A DNA stretch of 64,000 nucleotides. It comes from Synechococcus sp. JA-3-3Ab (GTDB taxonomy: Bacteria; Cyanobacteriota; Cyanobacteriia; Thermostichales; Thermostichaceae). The DNA lies in contig NC_007775.1 of the NCBI RefSeq assembly GCF_000013205.1, forward strand, positions 682,001-746,000. The letters are read 5' to 3'. Both the position numbers and the translations under genes were made by a program. Below the pieces are notes generated by a model, which did not search any database, had not been told where the DNA came from, and saw only the letters and a program-made list of their open reading frames with translations. Below are positions 1 to 7,689 of the stretch, in pieces (within the stretch, counting starts at the first letter, position 1; every line of letters starts with the position of its first letter).

Positions 1-257
1 TAGAGCTACTGAGTGCCTCAGCTACAGACTTACACGTCTGTTGTGCGGCGGAAACATACATTGCGATAAAGTGCTTGTTTTGGGTTCTGGCCATCTCAGC
101 ACAAAGCTCACCATAGCTTGCCCATCGCTTCGTTTTGAAATAGACTTGTCTCGCATCGTACAGAGCACAGTTGCTTATTAGACTGTTGACACAACTCTAA
201 TAGGGGGACTAGCTCCCTGTTCTTGACTCGAACCTGCTGACAGCCGTACTCCATCAT
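1..257 (-). pseudogene. tnpB fragment, frameshifted, runs off left edge
   Basis: This is the N-terminal part of an IS200/IS605-type TnpB (RNA-guided nuclease of transposons). Reading leftwards from an ATG at 257 or 254 gives MEYGCQQVRVKNRELVPLLE, then a shift near 183-186 into a frame reading NCALYDARQVYFKTKRWASY and on to AQQTCKSVAEAL at the edge. That order (basic beta strand, N-C-x-Y-x-x-R-Q-x-Y-F-K, then A-Q-Q-T) is the usual TnpB N-terminus. The two frames make it a probable pseudogene, though the shift could be programmed or an error. The catalytic RuvC part lies outside the window. The sequence differs clearly from the four tnpB copies further right. Confidence 0.7.
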
Positions 258-535
258 TGTTGATGAGCAGTATGATAACTACAGTCTGACATGAGTAAGC
301 GATAATGCGAGAGGAAAGTCAACGGTACAATCACTACAACCATGCTGTGGGGCTAGCGGTTGTTTATCTCATTTTTTGGCCAAAGAGAAGGAAAAAGGTC
401 TTGGTAGGAGAAGTCAGGAAGAGGTTGTTTGAGCTATGAAACTATATCAACGACCCCCATCATGGGTAAGCGACTAAAGTGGCTAGCGGGCTTTTCCGCC
501 CTGCACTCAAGTGCGGGGCTACCAAGCTATCCTTT
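1..535 (-). mobile_element. IS200/IS605-type element relic, left-end half
   Basis: The sequence between the tnpB start (about 257) and about 535 has no gene and appears to be the upstream end of the element. Read on the minus strand it contains GCCCCGCACTTGAGTGCAG..., a hairpin-like stretch resembling the GCCCCGCACTG hairpins at the left ends of the complete elements at 11246, 17280 and 31721. The outer boundary is set where wecB homology stops, near 535-537. No target duplication can be seen, as expected for this family, but the other side is outside the window. Confidence 0.5.
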
Positions 536-640
536 TGTGTGCAGGTGGGGACCGGCCCGCAGGGCCTGGATCACCGGAGCCAGCTCGATGGCTGCGGGCC
601 GCGTACCCAAGATCACAGAAACCAGGGGAAGGGTGGCCAT
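527..640 (-). pseudogene. wecB-like N-terminal fragment (UDP-GlcNAc 2-epimerase)
   Basis: A 37-codon reading frame starts ATG-GCC-ACC at 640 and reads VSVILGTRPAAIELAPVIQA, matching the conserved N-terminus of non-hydrolysing UDP-N-acetylglucosamine 2-epimerases (V-I-L-G-T-R-P-E-A-I-K-L-A-P-V). Homology ends after about 33 residues, where the element relic begins, and a stop follows at once. The usual Glu of TRPEA is Ala here, consistent with decay. The rest of the gene is not in this window. Confidence 0.65.
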
Positions 641-1490
641 AGGCTCATGGGCAGCGGCACCTGTAGAGGCTGGAAAGAGCTGATCCACTCCGCGCAGCTC
701 ATTGGGGTGAGCCTCTTAAAAACACAGGCAGCATAGGGCAGCGTTTTCCCAAGGTCACAAGCTGCCAGGATGGGGACTCTACTCAGTCAGGCTGCGAGCA
801 GAACCCGGAAGAGGTTGTGCTCTCTTGTTCGCTTACCCCGATCTTAACTCCCCATCTGCTCCGCTGATCGTTCACCGAATATGCCAGAAAAAGGTTGACG
901 GGATCCCCTTCCTTCAACTAGCCTAAAAAGGGCTGAAGAGATCCTCTTCGGGCTGTCCGGGTTGTTCCGGTTCAACTCTTTCGGAGGAAAACGTTCAACA
1001 ACATGGACGCTTCTGGCAGTTGTAGCACCGGCCAGCGGAGATCGCTCTTAGGAGCTCAAGTCCTTGGAGATCTGCGCCTTCCTGGTGCCTTCCATTTTCC
1101 CGCTGACAGCCTCAGTCGTCGCTTGAGAGGATCCCGTTTCGCCAACGCGAAGGGACAGGAGAGCTTTCTCAAATAGCTTCTGGCTTGGGTGGCTCTCTCG
1201 GTCGGCGACGAACAGATGGGCTGAGCAGAGCTCGACCTGAGCATCGGAAAAGGGAAAAGCAGGAGTGCTTCAAAGGGGACTTCCCCTAGCCTTGGGTTTT
1301 GTATTTGTTGTTCGTGGGCCAGGGGGAACCCTTTGGATTCCCTTTTATCGACTTGGGCTTGTGGGCGTCGAGTCGGGCCTAAGACGTTGAGAGGCGTTCA
1401 GCTTCAGGGCTCCCATGAGCCTCGGAGCAGGGGTTGGTCGTTGCCCTCCGGGTCTTTTATCCGGCTGACTCCAACCTTCGGAGGTTTGTT
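641..1490. other. Intergenic stretch, no gene recognised
   Basis: About 850 bases between the wecB fragment and mgtE. Only short frames occur and none shows a recognisable domain. No convincing Mg-sensing leader (M-box) for mgtE could be found by eye. A GGAGG stands well upstream of an ATG at 1003, opening a 57-codon frame, but the spacing is long and the translation resembles nothing known. Confidence 0.5.
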
Positions 1491-2870
1491 ATGCAGCAAA
1501 ACATTCTTCGCGATCTTCTCTCTCCTGCCTCTTTGGAAGCCGCCAAGCGAGCGGCTAACCGCGCCCCTATTGCCGAGCTGGTGCAGCAGTTGATGGAGAT
1601 TTCTCCGCGGCAGCGGGTACTGGCTTTTCGGTTGCTGGAAAAAGACAAGGCCATGGCGGTATTTGAGTATTTGCGGCCTGAAGAACAGGCCGATCTCATC
1701 CGCAGCATGGAAAACCCAGAGGTGATCCGGCTGGTGGAAGCATTACCCCCAGACGAGCGGGTGCGCCTGTTTGAGGAGCTGCCGGCCAAAGTTACCAAGC
1801 GGCTGATCGCCAACCTCAGCCCAGAAGCCCGCGAAGCCGTGAATATCCTGCTGAACTACCCGGAGCGCAGTGCCGGTCGGCTGATGAACCTGCGCTACTT
1901 GGCGGTGCGCGATACCCTCACCGTCGGGGCAGCTTTGGCCAGTGTGCGCGACTCCCAACTGGGGGATGACGAGCTGGATGTGATCTTTGTGGTCGATGAC
2001 CAGCGGTTCTACAAAGGTCTGGTGCGCACCGTGCGGCTGGTGAAGGCGGATCCCGACCTGCCCATTCGGGAGCTGATCGAGGGATCGGATATTGTTGCTC
2101 GGGTTACCGACCGGGATTTGCAAGCAGCCCGTTTGCTCAAGGATTCCGGCTTGCCGGCCATTCCGGTGGTCGACAGTGAAGGACGCTTGGTGGGAGATAT
2201 CACCTTTGAAGATGTCATCAACTTGGTGGAAGAAGAAGCCACCGACGCCGCTCTGGCCCAAGCAGGGGTGGGCAACTTGCTCAGCCGAGACAAGGTTTGG
2301 AGCGAGCGCCTGGTTAAAGGCTCCCGTTGGTATGCCGTCCGCCTGCGCATCACGTTTTTAATCATCACCTTGATTGGCGGCATGGTGGTGGGGGGAGTGA
2401 TCGAAACCTTTGAGGAAGTGTTGCAATCAGTAACGGCAGCGGCTATTTTCATCCCCTTGGTCATGGATATGGGCGGTAATGTCGGCACCCAATCTACGAC
2501 CATCTTTGCCCGTGGCTTGGCTTGGGGCCACATCAACGTGCGGCAGTTTCTCCCCTATTTGCTGCGGGAAGCCAGCATTGGTGGCATTATCGGTGTGCTC
2601 CTGGGGGCCACGGCTGGGGTGATTGCCTACTTCTGGCAGGGGGCACCGAATGGGATCCCACAATTGGGTCTAGCGGTGGGCTTGGCTCTGGCCATTGTCC
2701 TCACTTTGGGGGCTATCTTGGGCGCCATTTTGCCCTGGGTGATGTTAAAGCTGGGCTTTGACCACGCTCCCGGAGCAGACCCTTTCATCACTACCATCAA
2801 AGATTTCACCGGCCTCTGGGTGTATTTCACCTTGGTAGCTTGGCTGGTCGGCGTTGAAGTCGAGTTCTGA
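1491..2870 (+). CDS. mgtE: Magnesium transporter MgtE
   Basis: 459-residue MgtE-family Mg2+ channel of the cytoplasmic membrane. The N-terminal helical domain (about 1-130) carries repeats such as EYLRPEEQADLI and LPPDERVRLFEELP. A CBS pair follows (about 130-260, with VVDSEGRLVGDITFEDVINL), then five membrane helices from about residue 290. The pore region includes GGNVGTQS, and GADPFITTIKDFTGLWVYF near the end matches the conserved D-P-x-x-T-x-x-x-D family signature. The ATG at 1491 follows GGAGG at correct spacing; an upstream in-frame GTG at 1434 has no such site. In this family the N and CBS domains sense cytoplasmic Mg2+ and gate the pore. It stands alone, with an MgtC-type gene shortly downstream. 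Confidence 0.95.
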   Translation: MQQNILRDLLSPASLEAAKRAANRAPIAELVQQLMEISPRQRVLAFRLLEKDKAMAVFEYLRPEEQADLIRSMENPEVIRLVEALPPDERVRLFEELPAKVTKRLIANLSPEAREAVNILLNYPERSAGRLMNLRYLAVRDTLTVGAALASVRDSQLGDDELDVIFVVDDQRFYKGLVRTVRLVKADPDLPIRELIEGSDIVARVTDRDLQAARLLKDSGLPAIPVVDSEGRLVGDITFEDVINLVEEEATDAALAQAGVGNLLSRDKVWSERLVKGSRWYAVRLRITFLIITLIGGMVVGGVIETFEEVLQSVTAAAIFIPLVMDMGGNVGTQSTTIFARGLAWGHINVRQFLPYLLREASIGGIIGVLLGATAGVIAYFWQGAPNGIPQLGLAVGLALAIVLTLGAILGAILPWVMLKLGFDHAPGADPFITTIKDFTGLWVYFTLVAWLVGVEVEF

Positions 2871-2973
2871 GGCTGCTCTCTTCGCCTTGCAGTCCAACTT
2901 TGGCTCCCAGGCTACCCCCGGCCTGGGGGAGCTGGATTCAGATTGAATCCGATTATTCGTTCAGGAGGTGTGC

Positions 2974-3172
2974 CATGACTTTGAAAGCTCCTTCCACCAC
3001 AGCTCAGTTCCGGTTGCTGCTGCAGCGCTACGCCCATCGAGTCAGCATAACCTGCGCTTTAGAAACGGGTGGTAAGCTGGCCCCAGAAGTGGCCTTTGCT
3101 CAACTGGAAACCCTCTGGCAGGCTCTGGAACAGGAGGCCAAAGCCCTGGGGATCCCAGATGTGGCCGGCTAG
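2974..3172 (+). CDS. Small hypothetical protein, 65 aa
   Basis: Starts at ATG 2974 behind a strong AGGAGGTG site. It encodes MTLKAPSTTAQFRLLLQRYA and continues to a mostly helical, charged end with no cysteine cluster, signal or membrane segment. Codon use resembles the neighbours. It lies 34 bp before the MgtC-type gene on the same strand, so the two may be co-transcribed. No family recognised. Confidence 0.6.
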
Positions 3173-3206
3173 CCCTCACTCCTCCACGGCAACTGGAGCA
3201 TGCCCT

Positions 3207-3908
3207 ATGACCTGGATTGACTTCACCTTCCGCCTAACGGTTGCCTTTATCTTGGGATCCCTTATCGGGCTGGAGCGCCAGTGGCGGCAGCGCATGGCCG
3301 GCCTGCGCACCAACACCTTGGTGGCCACTGGCGCAGCCTTGTTTGTCATGCTCTCAGTGCTCACCCCTGATGAAAGCAGTCCAACTCGCATTGCCGCCCA
3401 GGTGGTGTCGGGGATTGGCTTTTTGGCCGGGGGCGTGATCCTCAAAGAGGGGGCCAGCGTGCGCGGCTTGAACACCGCTGCCACCATCTGGTGTGCAGCA
3501 GCCGTAGGGGCTTTTGCCGGATCAGGGTACATTCCCCAAGCCACCATTGGGGCAGGAGCCGTGTTGATCGCCAACATTCTGCTGCGCCCCCTGGGCTACC
3601 GCATCAACCAACAGCCCCTCAAAGGCACGGAGCTGGAACTGGTCTATGAGTGTTCATTTATCTGCAAAAGCCATGCGGAAGCCCACCTGCGCGCCCTGCT
3701 GCTGCAGGGCATAGCGCCCACCCATCTCAAATTGCGAGCCCTCTACAGCGAAGACCTGGAGGACAAGCCCGATCTGGTCAAAGTCGAAGCAGAGCTAGTC
3801 ACCCAAACCCGCGATGACCAGGCCCTGGAACTTGTCGTCAGCCGCCTCAGCCTGGAGCCAGGAGTGATTACTGCCAGATGGCGAATTATCGAACAGGAAT
3901 TTGGATAA
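3207..3908 (+). CDS. MgtC/SapB family membrane protein
   Basis: 233 residues. The N-terminal half is the MgtC/SapB membrane domain: FRLTVAFILGSLIGLERQWR, GLRTNTLVATGAALFVML, RIAAQVVSGIGFLAGGVILK and GLNTAATIWCAAAVGAFAGS are near-textbook family motifs. The remainder (about 140-233) is a soluble ACT-like tail. MgtC-type proteins modulate ion or ATP homeostasis rather than transporting Mg2+; the role here is unknown. The start is ATG 3207 in MTWIDFTFRLTVAF; upstream in-frame sequence has no membrane character. Proximity to mgtE suggests a cation-homeostasis cluster. Confidence 0.9.
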   Translation: MTWIDFTFRLTVAFILGSLIGLERQWRQRMAGLRTNTLVATGAALFVMLSVLTPDESSPTRIAAQVVSGIGFLAGGVILKEGASVRGLNTAATIWCAAAVGAFAGSGYIPQATIGAGAVLIANILLRPLGYRINQQPLKGTELELVYECSFICKSHAEAHLRALLLQGIAPTHLKLRALYSEDLEDKPDLVKVEAELVTQTRDDQALELVVSRLSLEPGVITARWRIIEQEFG

Positions 3909-4138
3909 TCCGAACTTTTTTTCCGACTTCATGGGAGTTCTGCAGCCAAAAGGCAGAATGTGCCCAGCTCAACAAAGAGCGGACCTTCGCGCCATGAAGC
4001 GAGAGGAGATTTTGCAGTCCAAGCGGGAGCAGCTCCTACGGGTATGGTTGTTTCAAACCCGATTAAGACGCTCCTCCAGTGCTCGGCTCCACTGACGCAA
4101 CGAGCTGTTTCATTGCTCTTTGAAATAACTACAGTTGT

Positions 4139-4762
4139 TTATCCTAACAATTCCCAACTGGTTACCAACGCAAACAGCAGAAACAAGCCGCCCCCCACCC
4201 AATGCACGGCCCGTTCAGAGATGTGGGCTGCTAAGAAGCGACCGCCCACCACCGCCAACCCCACCATCAGCCCATGGCCGAGGGTGGCCCCTGCCCAGAC
4301 ACTCAATCCCGGGTGGGTGGCTGCCAAGGAAACGGTGGCAATCTGGGTTTTGTCCCCGAACTCGGCCAAGGCGGTCAGGCTAAAGGCCTCCCACACAACA
4401 GCCCAAGCCCCGCCGCGGCCAGCGCCTTTTGCTTCGGCTTGCTCCACCAGCCTGAGGGCTTCTTCCTCTTCTTCCTTCTCCTGCTGGGGAGTCATTTGGT
4501 AAGCTTGCCAGAGCATTCTTAGCCCAAAAGCCGCGAAAACTCCAGCCGATAGCACTCGCACGCCCAGGGGTGGCAGCAGCTCAAAAAGCACTTTCCCGGC
4601 CACCACAGCCAGCAAGGTCATCGCGGCCAAAGCCAGCCACGTTCCCAAGAAGACCCAGCGGCGTGGGTGCCGCATAGCCAGAATCAGGGGGGTAAAAAAG
4701 GTCTTATCCCCAAACTCAGCTACCGTAACCAACAGCAAACTTGACGCAAAACCAGCCCACAT
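4139..4762 (-). CDS. UPF0016/GDT1-family manganese exporter, copy 1
   Basis: 207-residue membrane protein with two copies of the family signature E-x-G-D-K-(T/S): LVTVAEFGDKTFFTPLILA near residue 15 and SLTALAEFGDKTQIATVSLA near 135. Each starts a three-helix half, joined by an acidic, charged loop (QQEKEEEEEALRLVEQAEAK). The cyanobacterial member Mnx exports Mn2+ from the cytoplasm to the thylakoid lumen or periplasm, so a similar role is inferred. The start at 4762 aligns with copy 2. A yybP-ykoY-type manganese riboswitch lies in the leader. Copy 2 at 31715 is nearly identical apart from its C-terminal end. Confidence 0.9.
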   Translation of the reverse strand: MWAGFASSLLLVTVAEFGDKTFFTPLILAMRHPRRWVFLGTWLALAAMTLLAVVAGKVLFELLPPLGVRVLSAGVFAAFGLRMLWQAYQMTPQQEKEEEEEALRLVEQAEAKGAGRGGAWAVVWEAFSLTALAEFGDKTQIATVSLAATHPGLSVWAGATLGHGLMVGLAVVGGRFLAAHISERAVHWVGGGLFLLFALVTSWELLG

Positions 4763-4861
4763 CGTTTAGCCTCCAACCTCTCTTGTGTGTGGAATCGGTT
4801 CACACCTGGAGGCGAAGGCTGGGAAAGTCAGACGGACTCACCAAGCTCACCTCCGCGTGAA

Positions 4862-4980
4862 CTCAGTGAAAGTCTCGTCACCAAAGCAGCCTGCCGGGCT
4901 TGCTTTGTCTCTTGCACCGGGCTGTTTTTAGCCAGTATGTCGATGCAGAGGGCGGTAAGCCGCCTGACTACTCCCTTTCC
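4862..4980 (-). promoter_or_regulatory. yybP-ykoY-type Mn2+ riboswitch, copy 1
   Basis: Read on the minus strand, the exporter leader begins AAAGGGAGTAGTCAGGCGG, resembling the conserved GGGGAGUAG loop of yybP-ykoY RNAs. It passes through CAAGCCCGGCAGGCTGC and ends ACGAGACTTTCAC, resembling the second conserved loop (GAGACC-U). Paired arms are visible, for example GGCGGCTTACCGCC. Known members bind Mn2+ and switch on Mn exporters, which fits the gene about 100 bp downstream. The core is unchanged in copy 2. Boundaries are approximate and no covariance search was run. Confidence 0.8.
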
Positions 4981-5173
4981 GTCTGAATGGTAGCATGCTG
5001 AGCTCCCAGTGGGAGTCATTCATTCAAGCATTCAAGAAAAGCTCTCCAATGGGATCCCCCAAGACTTGCTGTGCCTTGGCCGATATCAGTGCCGCGCATC
5101 GCTTACCAGAGGATTGTGAAGGAGCGGCAGGCTATTATGATCACGGTTGAGGAGAAAATCAGGGGAAAACCAC

Positions 5174-5296
5174 GTGGATGCAAAGTTAGTCTTGGTGGGG
5201 GTTGCTCTTGTCCTCTCTCTGGCAAGTTTCTACTTCGGCACCCGCAACGGCTTTTACGACACCGACAAGTATCACGGCAATGGCTCTGCTCATTAG
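5174..5296 (+). CDS. 40-aa single-helix membrane protein, copy 1
   Basis: A GTG at 5174 preceded by AGGGGAA opens a 40-codon frame: MDAKLVLVGVALVLSLASF, then YFGTRNGFYDTDKYHGNGSA and a final His. One membrane helix is followed by a short polar tail rich in Tyr, Asp, Gly and His. The sequence is almost unchanged in copy 2 (one substitution), including the GTG start and spacing, so it is clearly selected as protein. It resembles small photosystem-associated cyanobacterial proteins ending in YHGNGSAH (possibly the Psb35 type), but that name is tentative. Confidence 0.75.
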   Translation: MDAKLVLVGVALVLSLASFYFGTRNGFYDTDKYHGNGSAH

Positions 5297-5318
5297 AGCC
5301 GGGCGCTGGTGATTTTTT

Positions 5319-5720
5319 ATGGATCCCTTGCCCAGAAGGGCTTCCCTCCAGAATACAGGCAACGTCGGCGAGGGCTGGGTGCGGCAATATCTCTGTCAGC
5401 AGGGCTGGCAGATCCTGGCCCAGCGGTGGCGCTGCCCTTGGGGCGAGCTGGATCTGGTTGCCCACAAAGCTGATGTGCTGATTTTCGTAGAGGTGAAAAC
5501 CCGTAGCCCCGGTAGCTGGGATCGAGGCGGGCTTTTGGCGGTTGGGATCCCCAAGCAGCGACGCTTGATCCGGGCTGCCCAGGCCTTCTTGAGCCAGCAT
5601 CCCCACCTCTCCGAGTTGTCCTGCCGTTTTGATGTTGCGCTGATAGAACGTCGGGCCTCTGGGGAAGGGGTAAGCTATGCTTTGGTTGACTACCTGCAAG
5701 CGGCTTTTGAGATTTGTTGA
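5319..5720 (+). CDS. UPF0102 (YraN-like) nuclease-fold protein, copy 1
   Basis: 133 residues with the UPF0102 pattern: G-x-x-x-V-R-Q-Y-L near 20, then [20 protein letters not shown] and VEVKTR, which form the PD-(D/E)XK-like core (Glu, Asp, E-x-K). The C-terminal part has [17 protein letters not shown] and CRFDVALI. The family is related to Holliday-junction resolvases, but its cellular role is unsettled. The ATG at 5319 is used; copy 2 at the same place has TTG. It lies 22 bp after the 40-aa gene and is probably co-transcribed. Confidence 0.85.
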   Translation: MDPLPRRASLQNTGNVGEGWVRQYLCQQGWQILAQRWRCPWGELDLVAHKADVLIFVEVKTRSPGSWDRGGLLAVGIPKQRRLIRAAQAFLSQHPHLSELSCRFDVALIERRASGEGVSYALVDYLQAAFEIC

Positions 5721-6019
5721 AGCAAGCTTATCCGAGATGCTGTGGGAGCTTATGGCCGTTTCAGGTTAGGTGAGATGCCTGGGCTGCTGAGACAAGCCCT
5801 CTAGCCCCGCGCATTATTGCTCCGCAACGCTATTGCTCCACAACCCTGACGCAGTGTCCTAGAGTGTCCTAGTTTGAATCAAAATAACTATAAAGCTGGG
5901 CCAGCCTCTCCGACTCATCTGAATACGAAGAACAGATGGAGCTTTCTGGGGTCATTCATCATCCTCACTAAGATCCGGCCTGGGGATCCCTTCATTGGCT
6001 CATGATTTTGGGAAACAGC

Positions 6020-6256
6020 ATGAAAGCGCATGAGTTCTGGGCTCGTACCGACAGCCAAGGTCAACTGATTTTGCCCATGCGGGCGCAGGAGCAATTGCCC
6101 AAAGATCGAGTTGTGCGGGTGCTGGTGTTGGTAGATGAGCAGGAGCTGGCTCCAGCAGAGGTAGCGGATCCTTCACAGGAGCAGTTGCCCACTGCCTCGC
6201 CAGATGAGGAGCATCTTTGGTATGGAGCTCCCACCGTTCCCTACGATGGCATTTAG
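6020..6256 (+). CDS. Hypothetical AbrB/antitoxin-like small protein
   Basis: 78 residues from ATG 6020 (an alternative ATG lies at 6002). MKAHEFWARTDSQGQLILP, then AQEQLPKDRVVRVLVLVDE, resembles the swapped-hairpin beta fold of small cyanobacterial AbrB/VapB-like proteins. The tail is acidic and Pro-rich, ending WYGAPTVPYDGI. No toxin gene is adjacent on the same strand. The end overlaps the convergent NYN gene by 4 bp. Fold assignment is weak. Confidence 0.55.
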   Translation: MKAHEFWARTDSQGQLILPMRAQEQLPKDRVVRVLVLVDEQELAPAEVADPSQEQLPTASPDEEHLWYGAPTVPYDGI

Positions 6257-6795
6257 CGCATGGGATCTTGGCCGGACAGCCGCCAGCGGTTTAGGCGCGA
6301 GAGGGTATCTGCATCCAAGTAGGCATCAATGCCCCGCTTGCTCGATAGCCGTTTTGGTTGGACGCGCCGGATCTGCTGCTGGGCCTGCTGCACTTCATCC
6401 CACAGTTGTTCTGCCGAGACCCATTCGGCGTTGTAGCCGCCAATCACCAACTGCTGGACACGATCGGAGGTAGCCACCCGTACCCGACACCCATCCCTCT
6501 GCAACTGGGCACACAGCCGTTCAATACAACTGTCGGCGGTCTCGCCATAAGAGGTATACAGGATCTCGATACCCGAAGGGGAGCGCTCTTGCCGGGCTGG
6601 GGTGGGTTGGGCGTAGGCATCGTACACCACGGTCGCCTGGTAGCCCCGGAAGGCCACATAGTTGGCCAAAGATTCCACCAAGCGCAGACGGGCCAATTCC
6701 ATCAGGGAGCGACGCGCCAACTGGCTCAGGGTGGGCCAAGCTCCGATGATGTTGTAGCCATCAACCAAGAGGAAGGTGGGAGAGGAGGCTTGCAT
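6253..6795 (-). CDS. NYN-domain (YacP-like) PIN-fold RNase
   Basis: 180 residues opening with TFLLVDGYNIIGAW, the N-Y-N/YacP signature whose Asp begins the PIN-like metal site. Further acidic motifs are VVYDAYAQ, SYGETADSCIERL and VRVATSDRVQQ. The end is basic (RRVQPKRLSSKRG). Bacillus YacP (Rae1) is a ribosome-associated endonuclease; cyanobacterial members are usually called NYN-domain proteins, and an RNA-processing role is inferred. ATG at 6795. Confidence 0.85.
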   Translation of the reverse strand: MQASSPTFLLVDGYNIIGAWPTLSQLARRSLMELARLRLVESLANYVAFRGYQATVVYDAYAQPTPARQERSPSGIEILYTSYGETADSCIERLCAQLQRDGCRVRVATSDRVQQLVIGGYNAEWVSAEQLWDEVQQAQQQIRRVQPKRLSSKRGIDAYLDADTLSRLNRWRLSGQDPMR

Positions 6796-6929
6796 GGATG
6801 GCGGTGGATCCCTTGTCCGGGATCACACTTCTTAATCTTAATCTTTATCTTATTTTTAATCTTAGTACCCAGCCTTAAAGGTTACCCCACTACTCCGAAT
6901 GCTCCGATACTTTCCCGGTTGTGAGCAGA

Positions 6930-7640
6930 TCACGGTCTGCGCTGAATCCAATAGGTGGTGAACAGTTCGCCACTGGCCTGTTTCTGAATTTTGCCCCCCA
7001 AGGCTGCGATGCGCCGCTCCCACTCCGTTAGGGGGGTGAAAATCGGTTCGGTGCCTTTGAATAGCTCGATGAGGCCCCATTGTTCCGCCCACACCGAGTC
7101 GGGATTGACCACTTCAATAATCACAGGTGCAGCCGGTCGCAACACTCGCATCAACTCTGCCCAAACCGCGTCGAAGTACTCAATCGGGTAGTAGTACAAA
7201 AATCCGGTGGCAATGGCCAGATCAAATTGCTCCGACTCGTAGTTTTCCAAATGGTGGGCGGATCCCTGTTGCATTGACTTGAACAGCTTGGAGTTAAGCT
7301 GGGGTGCCCGCGAGCGAATAAAGCGCACAATCTCACCGCTCAGCTCATGGCCGTAAAAGTAGGCTTGCCAATCGTTCCAGGGATAGGTCAGGAAGCTTAC
7401 CCCACAGCCCAAATCCAAACAGGCTTCCCGTTTTTTGGGGGCACGCAGTTGCCAAAAGGGGATCCCGAGGCGCTCTTGCAGGTGATCCCGCTGCTGGGCT
7501 TGCCAAAAAGGCAGTTGCTCCAGGTCTGGGGGAAGTTGCCAACCTGGCCGACCCAGTTGAATTTCCAGCTCCCGATTGAAGCGAGCAGCTACGGCAGCAA
7601 GGTAGGGATCCCAGCGTTCCCCAGTTTGTGGTAACTCCAT
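6930..7640 (-). CDS. Class I SAM-dependent methyltransferase
   Basis: 236 residues. Motif I of the Rossmann-like SAM site is ACLDLGCGVSFLTYPW near residue 70. Motif II/III correspond to SEQFDLAIATGFLYYYPIEY, and LMRVLRPAAPVIIEVVNPDS matches the common post-motif strand. There is no signal peptide or membrane helix. The substrate cannot be deduced; it lies between the NYN gene and a sugar-nucleotide transferase, all on the minus strand. Confidence 0.8.
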   Translation of the reverse strand: MELPQTGERWDPYLAAVAARFNRELEIQLGRPGWQLPPDLEQLPFWQAQQRDHLQERLGIPFWQLRAPKKREACLDLGCGVSFLTYPWNDWQAYFYGHELSGEIVRFIRSRAPQLNSKLFKSMQQGSAHHLENYESEQFDLAIATGFLYYYPIEYFDAVWAELMRVLRPAAPVIIEVVNPDSVWAEQWGLIELFKGTEPIFTPLTEWERRIAALGGKIQKQASGELFTTYWIQRRP

Positions 7641-7689
7641 CTGTTGATGGCTTTGTCGTGGATGGTTGTGGACTTAACTTGCACTTAAC

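Larger units (their letters stand above)
4139..5720. repeat. Segmental duplication block A, copy 1 (direct repeat of 31722-33322)
   Basis: Three genes and their intergenic DNA recur in the same order and orientation at 31722-33322: a UPF0016 exporter (-), a 40-aa protein (+) and a UPF0102 gene (+). Proteins are roughly 85-95% identical by eye. Similarity stops close to both outer gene ends; ruvX, which abuts copy 2, is absent here. Confidence 0.85.

Noticed and set aside
220-260. tRNA-like string GACTCGAACCTGC
   Set aside because: No acceptor or anticodon stem forms, and it lies within the tnpB N-terminal coding sequence.
1003-1176. 57-codon frame with GGAGG upstream (MDASGSCSTGQRRSLLGAQV...)
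   Set aside because: The GGAGG is about 15 bases from the ATG, the translation resembles no family, and composition looks random.
1434-1490. GTG start extending mgtE by 19 residues
   Set aside because: ATG 1491 has GGAGG at normal spacing; the extension has no MgtE character.
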